Assembly (NCBI RefSeq): GCF_944387275.1
Contig: NZ_CALXEG010000011.1
Coordinates: 1-64,000, forward strand
Source: an uncultured Pseudoflavonifractor sp.
GTDB taxonomy: Bacteria > Bacillota > Clostridia > Oscillospirales > Oscillospiraceae
Length of the DNA: 64,000 bases
Direction: 5' to 3'
Positions 16,960-25,632 of this stretch are shown here, one piece after another. Positions within the stretch are counted from its first letter, which is position 1. Each line of letters begins with the position of its first letter. Below the pieces are notes generated by a model. The model was not told the DNA's origin. It did no database searches and worked only from the letters and a program-made list of their open reading frames with translations. A program made the translations under genes and the position numbers.

Positions 16960-18660
16960 GTGCTCTCTCTGCTTCATATTGAAAATATCGCGGTGATCGA
17001 ATCGGCGGATATCCGGTTCGATGCCGGCTTCAACGCTCTGACCGGCGAGACCGGCGCGGGAAAATCCATTGTGATCGACGCCATCGGCGCGGTCATCGGC
17101 GAGCGCACCAGCCGGGATCTCATCCGTACCGGCGCCAAATCCGCCCTGGTGGAGGCGGTTTTCACCGATCTTCCCAAGCTGTCCTGGTTTGAGGAGAACG
17201 GGGAGGGGCCGGACGAGGAGGGCAATCTGATCCTCCGCCGGGAAATTCACCCGGACGGCAAGAATACCTGCCGTCTGGGCGGACGTCTGCTCACGGTGTC
17301 ACAATTGAAGGCGCTGGGCAGCCAATTGGTCAACATCCACGGCCAGCACGACGGCCAGCAGCTGCTGGACGAACGGTGCCATCTGAGCTATCTGGACTCC
17401 TTTGGCGGGACCAGTGAAGCTCTGACGGACTATCAGACGGTCTACGGCGGGCTGACCGCCATCCGGCGGGAGATGGACGCCCTGCGCATGGACGAGGCGG
17501 AGCGGGCCAGGCGGATCGACAATCTCAACTACCAGATCGCGGAGCTGGAACGTGCTCAGCTCAAGGCAGGGGAGGAGGCCGCACTGACCGAGCGCCGCAC
17601 CCTGCTGCGCAACGCGGGCAAGCTCATCGAGGCAGTGGAGCGGGCCTGCTTTGCCCTGTCCGGAGATGAGGACAGGGACGGCGCGGCATCCCTTCTGGCC
17701 ACTGCGGAGGACGCACTGGGTCCGGCGGCCAGTATGAGCACAGAGGCGGCCGGGATTCTGGAACAGGTCTCCGAGCTGCGCTGCACGGCGGACGATGTGG
17801 CGGAAACCCTGCGGGACCTGCGGGAGAGCTTTGACTTTGAGCCCGGCGAACTGGATGAGCTGGAGAGCCGGCTGGATATCATCTACCGCCTGAAAAAGAA
17901 ATACGGCAGCTCCGAGGAGGAGATGCTGGCTTATCTGGACCGGTGCAAAAAGGAGCTGGATGAGATCCAGTATGCCGACGACACCATTGTCCGCCTGGAA
18001 AAGAAATACGCCGTTGCGCTGGAGCAGGCAAAGCGTAAAGCGGAATTACTTTCCGGAGCACGCCATAGGGCGGCTGAGGCCCTCCAGAGCCGGATCCAGA
18101 AGGAGCTGGCCCAGTTGGATATGCCCAAGGTCCGCTTCCAGGTGGAGTTCGGCACCAAGTCCTGCGAAGAGGGATTGGACAGCACTGGTATGGACGAGGT
18201 GCAGTTCCTCATGTCCGCCAACGTGGGAGAGGCCCTGAAGCCCATCCAGAAGATTGCCTCCGGCGGCGAGTTGGCCCGTATCATGCTGGCGCTGAAAAAT
18301 GTGCTGGCTGAGAACGATGATGTGACCACCCTGGTCTTTGATGAGGTGGACACCGGTGTCTCCGGGCGTGCCGCCCAGAAAGTGGCGGAGAAGATGGCAG
18401 ATGTGGCCCGCCACAAGCAGGTGCTGTGCGTCACCCATCTGCCCCAGATCGCCGCCATGGCGGACGTCCATTTCTCTGTTCAGAAGGGAGAACGAAAGGG
18501 AAGGACCTTTACAGAGGTTGCCCGGCTGGACCGGGACGCCCGGAAAGCGGAGCTGGCCCGTTTGACCTCCGGAGATGTCATCACCGCCGCTTCGCTGGCC
18601 AGCGCGGGGGAACTGCTGGACGGCGCCGCCCGGTATAAGAGCGGCAGAAATATGACCTGA
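16960..18660 (+). CDS. recN: DNA repair protein RecN
   Basis: SMC-like ATPase of double-strand-break repair. The Walker A GETGAGKS lies near residue 29, the coiled-coil middle spans about 150-370, and the signature SGGELARIMLA plus Walker B LVFDEVDTGVSG are near the C-terminus. Length 566 is normal. I place the start at GTG 16960 because VLSLLHIENIAVIE then aligns with the usual MLxELxIKNxAIIE N-terminus; GTG 16951 is an alternative three codons upstream. Confidence 0.94.
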   Translation: MLSLLHIENIAVIESADIRFDAGFNALTGETGAGKSIVIDAIGAVIGERTSRDLIRTGAKSALVEAVFTDLPKLSWFEENGEGPDEEGNLILRREIHPDGKNTCRLGGRLLTVSQLKALGSQLVNIHGQHDGQQLLDERCHLSYLDSFGGTSEALTDYQTVYGGLTAIRREMDALRMDEAERARRIDNLNYQIAELERAQLKAGEEAALTERRTLLRNAGKLIEAVERACFALSGDEDRDGAASLLATAEDALGPAASMSTEAAGILEQVSELRCTADDVAETLRDLRESFDFEPGELDELESRLDIIYRLKKKYGSSEEEMLAYLDRCKKELDEIQYADDTIVRLEKKYAVALEQAKRKAELLSGARHRAAEALQSRIQKELAQLDMPKVRFQVEFGTKSCEEGLDSTGMDEVQFLMSANVGEALKPIQKIASGGELARIMLALKNVLAENDDVTTLVFDEVDTGVSGRAAQKVAEKMADVARHKQVLCVTHLPQIAAMADVHFSVQKGERKGRTFTEVARLDRDARKAELARLTSGDVITAASLASAGELLDGAARYKSGRNMT

Positions 18661-18695
18661 AAACCTGCTTGTCACGGTGCTCTGTCCATGTGGGG

Positions 18696-18724
18696 TTGAC
18701 AAGTTGAAAACACTGTGGTATAGT
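18696..18724 (+). promoter_or_regulatory. Sigma-A promoter of the tyrS T-box transcript
   Basis: Consensus TTGACA (18696-18701), 17 bases, TATAGT (18719-18724). The leader RNA would start near 18731. Confidence 0.85.
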
Positions 18725-18730
18725 GCAGAT

Positions 18731-19010
18731 AATTTCAGATTGCCATCGCGATGATGAGGAGAAGTACCCGGCTGCCGCCGTTCAGAGAGCCCCCGTTTTG
18801 GTGCGAGGGGGAGGGAGGCGCTGGTGAAATACACCTCGGAGCAGCCGCCTGAACACGGGAGACCGCTATTAGGGCTGTGTCGGGTGCGCCCGTTACCGCG
18901 CCGGAGTGTGTTGGCACTCCATGAGGTCGCCTCCGTGAGGAGGCGGCGAACCAGAGGTGGTACCGCGTTATTTTTACGCCCTCTGTCCGCAGCGGACAGG
19001 GGGCGTTTTT
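18731..19010 (+). promoter_or_regulatory. T-box riboswitch, tyrosine-specific
   Basis: The leader has the T-box order: a GATGAGGAGAAGTA-type base of stem I, the CAGAGAGC (AG-box) segment near 18783-18790, a specifier region GAAATACACCTCGGAG with codon UAC at 18830-18832, and the T-box sequence AGGTGGTACCGCG at 18955-18967. The antiterminator bulge UGGU (18958-18961) has a U to pair with the A discriminator of tRNA-Tyr. Uncharged tRNA-Tyr should stabilise the antiterminator and switch on tyrS. The terminator is listed separately. Confidence 0.93.
18977..19010 (+). terminator. T-box regulated terminator before tyrS
   Basis: A 14-bp stem (CGCCCTCTGTCCGC with GCGGACAGGGGGCG) at 18977-19004, then TTTTT. 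This is the terminator competing with the T-box antiterminator. Confidence 0.9.
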
Positions 19011-19084
19011 ATATTCGTATGACGCCGGCTGCTCTGCTGTGGAAAGCATTTGCATGGAATCGAGACAGAAGAAGGAGAATTGAC

Positions 19085-20311
19085 ATGACCATTTACGACG
19101 AACTGAAAGCCCGCGGCCTGGTGGCCCAGGTTACCGATGAGGAGGAGATCAAGGAGCTCATCAACAACGGCAAGGCCACCTTCTATATCGGCTTTGATCC
19201 CACTGCCGACTCCCTCCATGTGGGCCACTTTATGGCTCTGATGCTGATGCGCCGACTCCAGAAGGCGGGCAACCGGCCCATCGCCCTCATCGGCGGCGGC
19301 ACCGGCATGGTGGGCGACCCCTCCGGCCGTACCGATATGCGCTCCATGATGACCGTTGAGACCATCCAGCACAACTGTGAGTGCTTCAAGAAGCAGATGA
19401 GCAAGTTCATCGACTTCTCCGAGGGCAAGGCCCTGATGCTCAACAACGCCGACTGGCTGATGAAGCTCAACTATGTGGAGCTGCTGCGTGAGGTGGGCGC
19501 CTGCTTCTCCGTCAACAACATGCTGCGGGCGGAGTGCTACAAGCAGCGCATGGAGAAGGGCCTCAGCTTCCTGGAGTTCAACTACATGATCATGCAGTCC
19601 TACGACTTCTACCACATGTTCCAGACCGTGGGCTGCAATCTCCAGTGCGGCGGTGATGACCAGTGGTCCAACATGCTGGGCGGCACCGAGCTCATCCGCC
19701 GCAAGCTGGGCAAGGACGCCTACGCCATGACCATCACCCTGCTGCTGACCTCCGAGGGCAAGAAGATGGGTAAGACCCAGAAGGGCGCCGTCTGGCTGGA
19801 CCCGGCCAAGACCACCCCCTACGAGTTCTACCAGTACTGGCGCAACATCGGCGACGCCGACGTGCTCAAGTGCCTGCGGATGCTCACCGACCTGCCTCTG
19901 GAGCAGATCGACGAGATGGACAAGTGGGAGGGCGCCCAGCTCAACACCGCCAAGGAGATCCTGGCCTATGAGCTGACCAAGCTGGTCCACAGCGAGGAGG
20001 AGGCCGTGAAGGCTCAGGATGCGGCCCGCGCCCTCTTCTCCCAGGGCGGCGACAAGGCCAACATGCCCACCACCACTCTGACCGCTGACGACCTGACCGA
20101 CGGCGCTGTGGCCGTGCTGGACCTGATGCTCAAGTGTGGTCTGGCCCCCTCCAAGAAGGAGGCCCGCCGTCTGGTGGAGCAGGGCGGCGTGGAGGCCGAC
20201 GGCGTGAAGGTGACCGACATCACCCGCGCCTTTACCGCCGACGAGCTGTCCGGCGAAGGCATCATCCTGAAGAAGGGTAAGAAGGTCTATCATCGCGCTC
20301 TGCTGGGCTGA
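19085..20311 (+). CDS. tyrS: Tyrosyl-tRNA synthetase
   Basis: Class I aminoacyl-tRNA synthetase charging tRNA-Tyr. The HIGH-type HVGH lies near residues 44-47, the KMSKS-type KMGKT near 226, and the C-terminal S4 RNA-binding domain covers roughly 340-408. Length is 408 residues. The ATG at 19085 follows GAAGGAGAAT; longer upstream readings run through the T-box and are not coding. The T-box leader gives tyrosine-tRNA feedback control. Confidence 0.97.
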   Translation: MTIYDELKARGLVAQVTDEEEIKELINNGKATFYIGFDPTADSLHVGHFMALMLMRRLQKAGNRPIALIGGGTGMVGDPSGRTDMRSMMTVETIQHNCECFKKQMSKFIDFSEGKALMLNNADWLMKLNYVELLREVGACFSVNNMLRAECYKQRMEKGLSFLEFNYMIMQSYDFYHMFQTVGCNLQCGGDDQWSNMLGGTELIRRKLGKDAYAMTITLLLTSEGKKMGKTQKGAVWLDPAKTTPYEFYQYWRNIGDADVLKCLRMLTDLPLEQIDEMDKWEGAQLNTAKEILAYELTKLVHSEEEAVKAQDAARALFSQGGDKANMPTTTLTADDLTDGAVAVLDLMLKCGLAPSKKEARRLVEQGGVEADGVKVTDITRAFTADELSGEGIILKKGKKVYHRALLG

Positions 20312-20316
20312 TAAGA

Positions 20317-20346
20317 GACGGGCATCCCCTTGGGGATGCCCGTTTT
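20317..20346 (+). terminator. Intrinsic terminator after tyrS
   Basis: ACGGGCATCC ... GGATGCCCGT stem with a short loop, then TTTT. Confidence 0.85.
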
Positions 20347-20349
20347 CCA

Positions 20350-20378
20350 TTGCGTCCTTACACCGGGCATGATACAAT
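20350..20378 (+). promoter_or_regulatory. Promoter of the AI-2E-type permease gene
   Basis: TTGCGT (20350-20355), 17 bases, TACAAT (20373-20378), ending 29 bases before the ATG. Confidence 0.65.
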
Positions 20379-20406
20379 AGAACCAAGTGGAAAGGGGAAG
20401 TGAAGC

Positions 20407-21594
20407 ATGGAGGAACAGGAGCCCAAGCGAAAATGGTATATTCTGGACGGCCGGGCAGTGTCCAATCTGTTGGTGGTGCTGATCGGCATTCTCTTCTACA
20501 TGGCGCTGGACAATTTTGGAGCACTGCAAAAAAAAGTCGATGAGTTTCTGGGTGTGCTCTCTCCCTTTATTGCCGGTTTCGCCATCGCGTATCTGCTCAA
20601 TACGCCCATGGACTTCTTTGAACGCAGGGTCTACTGCAACCTGAAGCGCAAACGGGGCCTCTCCGTGCTGACGGTGTATCTGATTGCACTCATCGTGGTA
20701 GTTATCCTGCTCAACCTGATCCTGCCCCAGGTTGTCGAGAGCGTCGTGGCCCTGGTGAGCAATATGTCCACATACATCAGCAATCTGAATACTTTTGTCC
20801 AGGGTCTGATTGACCAGTACCACCTGGAAGGGGAGGGCATTACCGATCTGGTGTCTCTCTATCAGGATGTCCTGAACCGGGCCACCGCGTGGGCATCCCA
20901 GAAGATGCCCGAACTGCTGAGCCTGGGCGTCAAAGTGGGCAATGTGGTTATCTCCGCCGTCACGGCGCTGATCTCCTCCATTTATATGCTGGCAGGAAAG
21001 GGCAGGCTGGTTCCGCAGCTCAAAAAGATGATCTACGCCTTTCTGCCCACAGCCAAGGCCAACCGCTTTTTAGGGATCTGCCGCCATGCAAACGGCGTAT
21101 TTGTGGGCTTTATCAACGGAAAACTCATTGACAGCGCCATTATCGGTGTGCTGTGCTTTATTTTGAATCTGATTTTCCGCATTCCGTTCCCCATGCTGGT
21201 GGCAGTGGTGGTGGGTGTGACCAATATCATCCCCTTTTTCGGTCCGATCGTGGGCGCCATCCCCTGCGTGATGATTCTGCTGATTGTAGATCCCTGGGCA
21301 GCGTTGCGCTTCGGCGTGCTGGTCATTGCTCTCCAGCAGTTTGACGGCAATATTCTGGGCCCCAAGATCCTGGGCGACAGCACAGGCCTCAACGCGATCT
21401 GGGTTCTGGTGGCCATCGTGGTGGGCGGAGGACTGTTTGGATTCCCTGGCATGCTATTAGGTGTGCCCACCTTCGCGGTCATCTACGCCCTGGTGCGGGA
21501 ATGGACCAATAACCGTCTCCAGGCCAAAGGCATCGACGGCAACGGGAATCCGGTTCATACCTCTGGCCAGGGTGAGGACCATCCGAAGGAATAA
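20407..21594 (+). CDS. AI-2E family transporter
   Basis: A 395-residue polytopic membrane protein of the AI-2E (UPF0118) family, with about eight hydrophobic segments and the family features GFAIAYLLNTP near residue 60 and NIIPFFGPIVGAIP near 275. The family includes the E. coli TqsA exporter, sodium/proton antiporters and many uncharacterised members, so the substrate is not predictable. It has its own promoter and a bidirectional terminator shared with rnpB. Confidence 0.85.
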   Translation: MEEQEPKRKWYILDGRAVSNLLVVLIGILFYMALDNFGALQKKVDEFLGVLSPFIAGFAIAYLLNTPMDFFERRVYCNLKRKRGLSVLTVYLIALIVVVILLNLILPQVVESVVALVSNMSTYISNLNTFVQGLIDQYHLEGEGITDLVSLYQDVLNRATAWASQKMPELLSLGVKVGNVVISAVTALISSIYMLAGKGRLVPQLKKMIYAFLPTAKANRFLGICRHANGVFVGFINGKLIDSAIIGVLCFILNLIFRIPFPMLVAVVVGVTNIIPFFGPIVGAIPCVMILLIVDPWAALRFGVLVIALQQFDGNILGPKILGDSTGLNAIWVLVAIVVGGGLFGFPGMLLGVPTFAVIYALVREWTNNRLQAKGIDGNGNPVHTSGQGEDHPKE

Positions 21595-21606
21595 CGTGGA
21601 TATGCA

Positions 21607-21640
21607 AAAAGCTCCGATTCCACATGGAATCGGAGCTTTT
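21607..21640. terminator. Bidirectional terminator between the permease gene and rnpB
   Basis: AAAAGCTCCGATTCC and GGAATCGGAGCTTTT form a perfect stem with A and T tracts on both sides. It can stop the plus-strand permease mRNA and the minus-strand RNase P RNA. Confidence 0.88.
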
Positions 21641-21649
21641 CATGCTAAA

Positions 21650-22003
21650 GTGGCAAGTAAGCCTGTAAGCCGGGTTCTGTCTTTTAAGACAGCCATCTAT
21701 CTAGCCGTACCGTTGCCGGCACGATCAAGCCGCCTCCTGAGAACGGCCGGGCCGGCCATATGTTCTCCCACGGCGTTGCTCCGGATAGAGGTTACAGCGA
21801 CGAGCAGTTCCCAGTCGTCGGGCGGGCTCTTACCTCCGCCTTTCCACCCTTACCACGCAGCGCGTGGCGGTATATCTCTGTTGCCCTTTTCCTAGGGTCG
21901 CCCCCGGCGGGTGTTACCCGTTATCCTTGCCCTGTGGAGCCCGGACTTTCCTCATATCGGGCCTTTCGGCCTCGATCCGCGGCTGTCCAGCTTACTTGCA
22001 ACG
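21650..22003 (-). ncRNA. rnpB: RNase P RNA, bacterial class A
   Basis: Catalytic RNA that trims the 5' ends of pre-tRNAs. On the minus strand the ends pair as P1 (GCAAGTAAG with CTTACTTGC). The universally conserved GAGGAAAGTCCGGGCT occurs about 50 bases from the 5' end, an AGAGATA-type P4 partner region follows, and ACAGAA with the CCGGCTTA (tRNA-CCA-binding, L15-like and 3' closing) segment is near the 3' end. Length is about 354 nucleotides. The promoter at 22010-22038 puts the start near 22003. Confidence 0.95.
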
Positions 22004-22009
22004 GGATAT

Positions 22010-22038
22010 ATTGTACCGTATGAGAAAGGAAATGTCAA
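22010..22038 (-). promoter_or_regulatory. Sigma-A promoter of rnpB
   Basis: On the minus strand: consensus TTGACA (22033-22038), 17 bases, TACAAT (22010-22015). The predicted start coincides with the 5' end of P1. Confidence 0.88.
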
Positions 22039-22078
22039 ATGAAACTGGGGCATTCTTTTGGAATGCGTATAGTTACGA

Positions 22079-22107
22079 TTGAAATTTATGTGCCTAGGTT
22101 ATATAAT
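22079..22107 (+). promoter_or_regulatory. Sigma-A promoter of murD
   Basis: TTGAAA (22079-22084), 17 bases, TATAAT (22102-22107), 41 bases before the ATG. Confidence 0.85.
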
Positions 22108-22148
22108 ATAAAAGTTAAGGACTGATTTTTCCGAAGGGGGGAATTCCT

Positions 22149-23534
22149 ATGAATTCCACAATACAGGAATATTTAGATTCCCTGCGGGGAAAGCGCATTG
22201 CGGTTATCGGCATTGGCGTTTCCAACACGCCGCTGATCAAGATGCTGCTGCGGGCCGGACTGTCCGTGACGGCCTGCGACAAGAAAGAGCGGAAGGACTT
22301 TGACGGCCTGATCGAAGAGCTGGAGAGCCTGGGGGCAGGGGTGCGCCTGGGGCCCGACTATATGGACGGCCTGGACCAGGACATCATCTTCCGGACCCCT
22401 GGTCTGCGGCCCGACGCCACGCCTCTGCTGGCTGCCCGGGAGCGGGGGAGCGTCATCACCTCGGAGATGGAGGTGTTCTTCCAGGTCTGTCCCTGTGAGA
22501 TCATCGCCGTCACCGGAAGCGACGGAAAAACCACCACCACCACGATCATCTCCGAGCTGCTGAAAAAGGCCGGGTATAACGTCTACGTGGGCGGCAACAT
22601 CGGCAAGCCCCTGCTGGCGGAGACCCCCAACATGGAGCCGGACGACATGGTGGTGCTGGAGTTGTCCTCCTTCCAGCTGATGACCATGGATATGAGCCCT
22701 GAAATCGCCGTCGTCACCAACGTGGCTCCCAACCATCTGGACGTACATAAGTCTATGGAGGAGTATGTGGCGGCCAAGGAGAACATCTTCTCCCACCAGA
22801 GTACAGATGATCTGGCTGTATTCAACTGGGACAACGAGATCACACGGGGCTTTGCCGAGAAGGCGCCCGGAAATGTGATGTGTTTCAGCCGCCGGGAGAT
22901 CCTGGAGCGGGGCGTCTATGTAAAGGACGAGGCCATCTGGTGTGCTGACCGGGATGGACACCGGAAGGTGCTCCCGCTGTCTGACATTCTCCTGCCCGGC
23001 AACCACAACGTGGAGAACTATATGGCCGCCATCGCCGCGGTCAACGGCCTGGTGTCCGACGAGACCATCCGGCTCTTTGCCCGCAGCTTTGGCGGGGTGG
23101 AGCACCGTATCGAGCTGGTGCGGACTGTGGACGGTGTCCGGTACTACAACGACTCCATCGCCTCCAGTCCTACCCGGACCATCGCCGGTCTCCGCTCCTT
23201 TGAGGAGAAGGTCATCCTCATCGCCGGCGGATATGATAAGCATATTCCCTTTGACGTGCTCGGCCCTGAGATCATAGAGCATGTAAAGGAACTTATCCTG
23301 ACAGGCGATACAGCGGAGAAAATCCGTGCGGCAGTGGAAAACGCGCCGGGCTATAACGGTAGCAATCCTCCTATCCGCATGTATCAGGACTTCGAGCAGG
23401 CGGTTCTGGCCGCCCACAGCATGGCTCAGCCCGGAGACGTGGTCATTCTCTCCCCGGCCTGCGCCTCCTTCGACCGGTTTAAAAACTTTATGGAGCGGGG
23501 CAACACCTTCAAACGGATCGTGCGGGAGCTGTAA
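22149..23534 (+). CDS. murD: UDP-N-acetylmuramoyl-L-alanine:D-glutamate ligase
   Basis: Cytoplasmic ATP-dependent Mur ligase adding D-Glu to UDP-MurNAc-L-Ala in peptidoglycan synthesis. N-terminal Rossmann-like UDP-binding domain (RIAVIGIGVSNTPL), P-loop GSDGKTTTT near residues 122-130, NHLD near 197, and the C-terminal ligase domain with YNDSIASSPTRT near 335. Length 461 residues. It stands alone here, not in a dcw cluster, with its own promoter. Confidence 0.95.
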   Translation: MNSTIQEYLDSLRGKRIAVIGIGVSNTPLIKMLLRAGLSVTACDKKERKDFDGLIEELESLGAGVRLGPDYMDGLDQDIIFRTPGLRPDATPLLAARERGSVITSEMEVFFQVCPCEIIAVTGSDGKTTTTTIISELLKKAGYNVYVGGNIGKPLLAETPNMEPDDMVVLELSSFQLMTMDMSPEIAVVTNVAPNHLDVHKSMEEYVAAKENIFSHQSTDDLAVFNWDNEITRGFAEKAPGNVMCFSRREILERGVYVKDEAIWCADRDGHRKVLPLSDILLPGNHNVENYMAAIAAVNGLVSDETIRLFARSFGGVEHRIELVRTVDGVRYYNDSIASSPTRTIAGLRSFEEKVILIAGGYDKHIPFDVLGPEIIEHVKELILTGDTAEKIRAAVENAPGYNGSNPPIRMYQDFEQAVLAAHSMAQPGDVVILSPACASFDRFKNFMERGNTFKRIVREL

Positions 23535-23560
23535 CCCCCTAGAAAGAGGAAGTGAATCAC

Positions 23561-24601
23561 TTGGATATTCGAAACGCGCTGGAGCGGCTGTGCAGCCAAT
23601 GTGCACCCTCCGGCTTTGAACGCCCCGCGGCTGAAGTGGCCGCGGAGCTTCTGCGTCCCTTTGTGGACGAGGTGTCCATTGACAGGATGGGCAATGTGAT
23701 CGGCGTGCGCCGCTGTGGCCGCAAGGATGCGCCCCGGCTGCTGCTGGATGCCCATCTGGACGAGATCGGCCTGATTGTCACTGGTGTGGAAAATGGGTTC
23801 CTCCGTTTCCGCAGCATCGGAGGCGTCGATCCCCGGATGCTGCCCGACCGGGAGCTGACCATTCTCACCAATCCCCCCATTTTTGGCGTGGTGGCATGTA
23901 TGCCCCCCCATGTGCTCAAGAAGGGGGACTCCGACAAGGCTCTCCCCCTGGATAAGCTCTTCATCGACATCGGCATGAGCCAGGATGAGGCGGAAAAGGC
24001 CGTGCCTGTAGGTACCCCCATTGTGTACCGGGGCAGCTGCTTCCCCCTGGGGGAGGAACAGATGTGCGGCAAGTCCATGGACGACCGGGCCTGCTTTGTA
24101 ACCCTGCTCCGGGCGGCTGAGCTGCTGAAGGACAAGGAGCTGGATGTGGACCTCTACATCATGGGCAGCACCAGGGAGGAGGTCTCCGGCGCCGGCGCCA
24201 AGGCCGGAACTTTTGCCATTGACCCGGACTATTGCGTCGCGGTGGATGTGACCCACGGCCGGACGCCGGACGGCCCCAAGGACCGCTCCTGCGAGCTGTT
24301 CGGCGGCCCTGCCATTGGCATCGGTCCCAATATGACCAGCTGGATGACTCGCCGCATGAAGGCCAAGGCAGAGGAGAACCAGATCCCCTGGCAGCCTGAG
24401 GTGATGGCTGGACACACCGGCACCAACGGCTGGCACATGCAGATCAGCCGGGAGGGTGTGGCCACCTCTGTCATCTCTCTGCCGCTGAAGTATATGCATA
24501 CCCCCATCGAGGTACTGGCCCTGGAGGACGTGGAGTCAGTGGCAAAGCTGCTGGCCGCCTTTACCGAGGGCCTGGGAGAGGAGGCGGAAGCCCTGTGCTG
24601 A
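23561..24601 (+). CDS. M42 family metallopeptidase (first of three)
   Basis: M42 (glutamyl/tetrahedral aminopeptidase, or endoglucanase-like) family. Dinuclear-metal motifs are present: DAHLDEIGL near residues 64-72, MDDRA near 172, REEVSGAGA near 205, DVTHG near 228, and the terminal HTPIEV. I choose TTG at 23561 as start because GAAAGAGGA ends 10 bases before it and the N-terminus then matches the third copy; the GTG at 23552 touches that site. Length 346. The gene overlaps the next by 7 bases. Confidence 0.88.
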   Translation: MDIRNALERLCSQCAPSGFERPAAEVAAELLRPFVDEVSIDRMGNVIGVRRCGRKDAPRLLLDAHLDEIGLIVTGVENGFLRFRSIGGVDPRMLPDRELTILTNPPIFGVVACMPPHVLKKGDSDKALPLDKLFIDIGMSQDEAEKAVPVGTPIVYRGSCFPLGEEQMCGKSMDDRACFVTLLRAAELLKDKELDVDLYIMGSTREEVSGAGAKAGTFAIDPDYCVAVDVTHGRTPDGPKDRSCELFGGPAIGIGPNMTSWMTRRMKAKAEENQIPWQPEVMAGHTGTNGWHMQISREGVATSVISLPLKYMHTPIEVLALEDVESVAKLLAAFTEGLGEEAEALC

Positions 24602-25626
24602 AAGATACCATTCGTGAGCTGTGCCTGCTGGACGGCGTGTCCAGCTTTGAAGAAGACGTGCGGGCCTACATCAAGGCCGCGGCCGCCCCTTATGCCGACG
24701 AGATGCGGGTGGACCCCATGGGCACCCTGATCGTGTTCAAGAAGGGCAAAAAGTCCACCGGTTCCAAGCTGCTGCTGGCCGCCCATATGGATGAGGTGGG
24801 CCTTATCATCCGCAGCATTACCGATGATGGCTACCTGAAATTCGCCTGCGTGGGCGGGATCGACCGCCGGGTGCTCATTGGCAAGACTGTCCGGGTGGGG
24901 AAGCGCCGCATTCCCGGCGTCATCGGCCTGAAAGCCTACCATCTGGTCAGCGAAGAAGAGGAGAAGAAGGTCCCCAAGGTGGAGGACCTCTATCTGGATA
25001 TCGGCGCCAGAAGCAAGGAAGATGCGGAGAAGCTGGTTGAGATCGGTGACTTTGCCGCCTTTGACAGCGACTGGACCGAGTTTGGCAGCGGCTTCGTGAA
25101 GGCCAAGGCCCTGGATGACCGGGCAGGCTGCGCCGTCATGCTGGAGCTGATGAAGGAGGAGCTGCCCATGGACTGCACCTTTGCCTTTACGGTGCAGGAA
25201 GAGGTGGGCTGCCGCGGCGCCTTCGGCGCGGCCTTCTCTGTTGATCCGGAGATCGCCCTGGTACTGGAGACCACCACTGCCGCCGACCTGGCCGGAACGC
25301 CCGCCCATAAGCAGGTCTGCATCCTCGGAAAGGGGCCGGTCATTCCCTTTATGGACGGCGGTTCTGTGGCTGACCGGGGGCTCTTTGAACTGATGCGGAA
25401 TCTTGCTGAGGAAAATCAGATTCCCTGGCAGACCAAGAGCTATATCTCCGGCGGAAACGACGCCGCCGCCATCCAACGCAGCCGGGAAGGCGTGCGTACC
25501 ATCGTGATGAGCGCCGCAGTCCGTTATCTTCACGCCCCCGCCAGCGTGGCCTGTCTGGGGGACTTTGACCATATCTTAAATCTGGCACGGCTTTTCATCG
25601 GGGCCATTGCCGGACAGGAGGAGTAA
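24595..25626 (+). CDS. M42 family metallopeptidase (second of three)
   Basis: A 343-residue M42 protein with AAHMDEVGLI near residues 63-72, LDDRAGC near 172, QEEVGCRGA near 200 and a C-terminal HAPASVA. It starts at a GTG inside the end of the first copy, so the two are probably translated together. Compared with its neighbours it has an Ala-Pro instead of Ser/Thr-Pro after the last His ligand. Substrate is unknown; the family contains aminopeptidases that process short peptides. Confidence 0.88.
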   Translation: MLKDTIRELCLLDGVSSFEEDVRAYIKAAAAPYADEMRVDPMGTLIVFKKGKKSTGSKLLLAAHMDEVGLIIRSITDDGYLKFACVGGIDRRVLIGKTVRVGKRRIPGVIGLKAYHLVSEEEEKKVPKVEDLYLDIGARSKEDAEKLVEIGDFAAFDSDWTEFGSGFVKAKALDDRAGCAVMLELMKEELPMDCTFAFTVQEEVGCRGAFGAAFSVDPEIALVLETTTAADLAGTPAHKQVCILGKGPVIPFMDGGSVADRGLFELMRNLAEENQIPWQTKSYISGGNDAAAIQRSREGVRTIVMSAAVRYLHAPASVACLGDFDHILNLARLFIGAIAGQEE

Positions 25627-25632
25627 ATCAAA

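Noticed and set aside
18824-19084. N-terminal extension of TyrS
   Set aside because: The frame stays open through the T-box leader, but the T-box, terminator and the TyrS N-terminus at 19085 show that it is untranslated.
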